NCBI GenBank assembly: GCA_964528535.1
Contig: CAZGSQ010000176.1
Location: 1-6,542 of the forward strand
Reading direction: 5' to 3'
DNA length: 6,542 nucleotides
Source of the DNA: CAINVV01 sp964528535
GTDB lineage: Bacteria > Bacteroidota > Bacteroidia > Bacteroidales > Prolixibacteraceae
The notes below the pieces were generated by a model that saw nothing but the letters and a program-made list of their open reading frames with translations, made no database searches and was not told where the DNA came from. This document shows positions 5,767-6,542 of this stretch, piece after piece. Numbering within the stretch: the stretch's first letter is position 1; each line of letters begins with the position of its first letter. Position numbers and translations under genes: made by a program.

Positions 5767-6542
5767 GTCTTAATCCTTGTTTTAATGGATGTTATGCGCT
5801 GATCGCAATGGATATTGATGATCCCTCACCGACTTTTACCAGTCTTAATCCTTGTTTTAATGGATGTTATGCGCTGATCATTACAGTTGAGGACTATGCT
5901 CCACAACTGGTAGACTGTCTTAATCCTTGTTTTAATGGATGTTATGCGCTGATTAGGAATCCAATTGTCTGAAGGTGAAAGTCGTAACACTCGTCTTAAT
6001 CCTTGTTTTAATGGATGTTATGCGCTGATATTCTTTATCCCAGGTGAGAATGGAATCCAACTGTCTTAATCCTTGTTTTAATGGATGTTATGCGCTGATT
6101 ACAGTTCTTGGAGTCATTACCTATCACTCCGTAGCGTCTTAATCCTTGTTTTAATGGATGTTATGCGCTGATATGTAGTGTCTCTGGACATTACATCTGT
6201 CTTCTCCGAAGTCTTAATCCTTGTTTTAATGGATGTTATGCGCTGATCAGAAGTCGCCAAAATTTATGGTGCAACCGATTGCCAAGTCTTAATCCTTGTT
6301 TTAATGGATGTTATGCGCTGATCTCTAAAAAAAGGGTGACGTGTTCGTAGTAGGTGGTGTCTTAATCCTTGTTTTAATGGATGTTATGCGCTGATTCCGA
6401 AAAGGAAAAGGGAATGACCCAGAAAGAAAAAGTCTTAATCCTTGTTTTAATGGATGTTATGCGCTGATGAAAGCAGAAATCACCGCAAACATGGACGCCG
6501 ATTTGTCTTAATCCTTGTTTTAATGGATGTTATGCGCTGATT
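5767..6542 (-). CRISPR. CRISPR array, 11 identical 37-bp repeats and 10 complete spacers, open at the right edge
   Basis: Repeats start at 5767, 5842, 5917, 5993, 6063, 6136, 6211, 6286, 6359, 6432 and 6505, each 37 bp, with no mismatch between copies. The repeat begins GTCTTAATCCTTG and ends GTTATGCGCTGAT. Spacers are 38, 38, 39, 33, 36, 38, 38, 36, 36 and 36 bp, all different, and base 6542 opens an eleventh. Within the repeat, ATCC (7-10) pairs with GGAT (21-24), extended by TT/AA across one bulged T. Read on the minus strand, the repeat ends in GGATTAAGAC. Its last eight bases, ATTAAGAC, resemble the ATTGAAAC-type 5' handle left by Cas6 in type I and III systems, with the hairpin just before it. 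Minus-strand transcription is therefore my inference; the sequence does not prove it. No cas gene is in the window, so subtype and activity are unknown. Confidence 0.98.

Noticed and set aside
5879..6135. Shared ATTACAGTT near the starts of spacers 2 and 5
   Set aside because: Only nine bases match and in spacer 5 the match includes repeat bases; this is within chance for AT-rich sequence.
5767..6542. Type V-A (Cas12a), type VI-B (Cas13b) or type II-C assignment for the array
   Set aside because: The repeat lacks the TCTAC/GTAGA stem of Cas12a repeats and the GTTGT...ACAAC ends seen in many Cas13b and Cas9 repeats of Bacteroidota; no effector gene is present to support any of them.
5767..6542. 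Tandem repeat or transposon-derived repeat instead of CRISPR
   Set aside because: The 37-bp unit is perfectly conserved while the 33-39 bp intervals are all different, which is the CRISPR pattern; there is no coding sequence or terminal repeat of a mobile element.

Overview
The window looks like a piece of a Bacteroidota (Bacteroidetes) genome, probably a metagenome or draft contig that begins at an untrimmed sequencing adapter. The lineage is inferred from the protein content (caa3-type oxidase subunits, a secreted GH127-type glycosidase, a secreted cupin) and from the lack of Shine-Dalgarno motifs at most starts. No marker gene in the window fixes it to family or genus.

Layout. Bases 1-45 are Illumina adapter with an 8-nt index, not biology. 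Bases 46-3042 carry a plus-strand respiratory cluster: the 3' end of cytochrome c oxidase subunit I (ctaD), subunit III, a small subunit IV, subunit II with a fused C-terminal cytochrome c domain, and heme O synthase (ctaB). Together they encode most of an aa3/caa3-type heme-copper oxidase and the first enzyme of its heme A cofactor pathway. Heme A synthase (ctaA) is not in the window.

A 12-bp convergent gap, with a weak terminator-like hairpin, separates this cluster from a minus-strand pair. These are a GH127-type beta-L-arabinofuranosidase-like enzyme (3557-5518) and, downstream of it, a small secreted cupin (3055-3507). Both appear to be exported and probably form one transcription unit.

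Bases 5519-5766 are non-coding and hold three inverted repeats. From 5767 to the right edge runs a CRISPR array of 11 identical 37-bp repeats and 10 complete spacers of 33-39 bp. The array is cut by the window end, and no cas gene is present. The repeat read on the minus strand ends in an ATTAAGAC-like 8-nt handle preceded by a small hairpin, which suggests a Cas6-processed (type I or III) system transcribed right to left, with its leader outside the window.

The genes themselves belong to recognisable families. The points most worth a second look are the orphan-looking array and its unidentified targets, the gene order and fused subunit II of the oxidase cluster, the start and upstream hairpin of the GH127 gene, and the adapter contamination.
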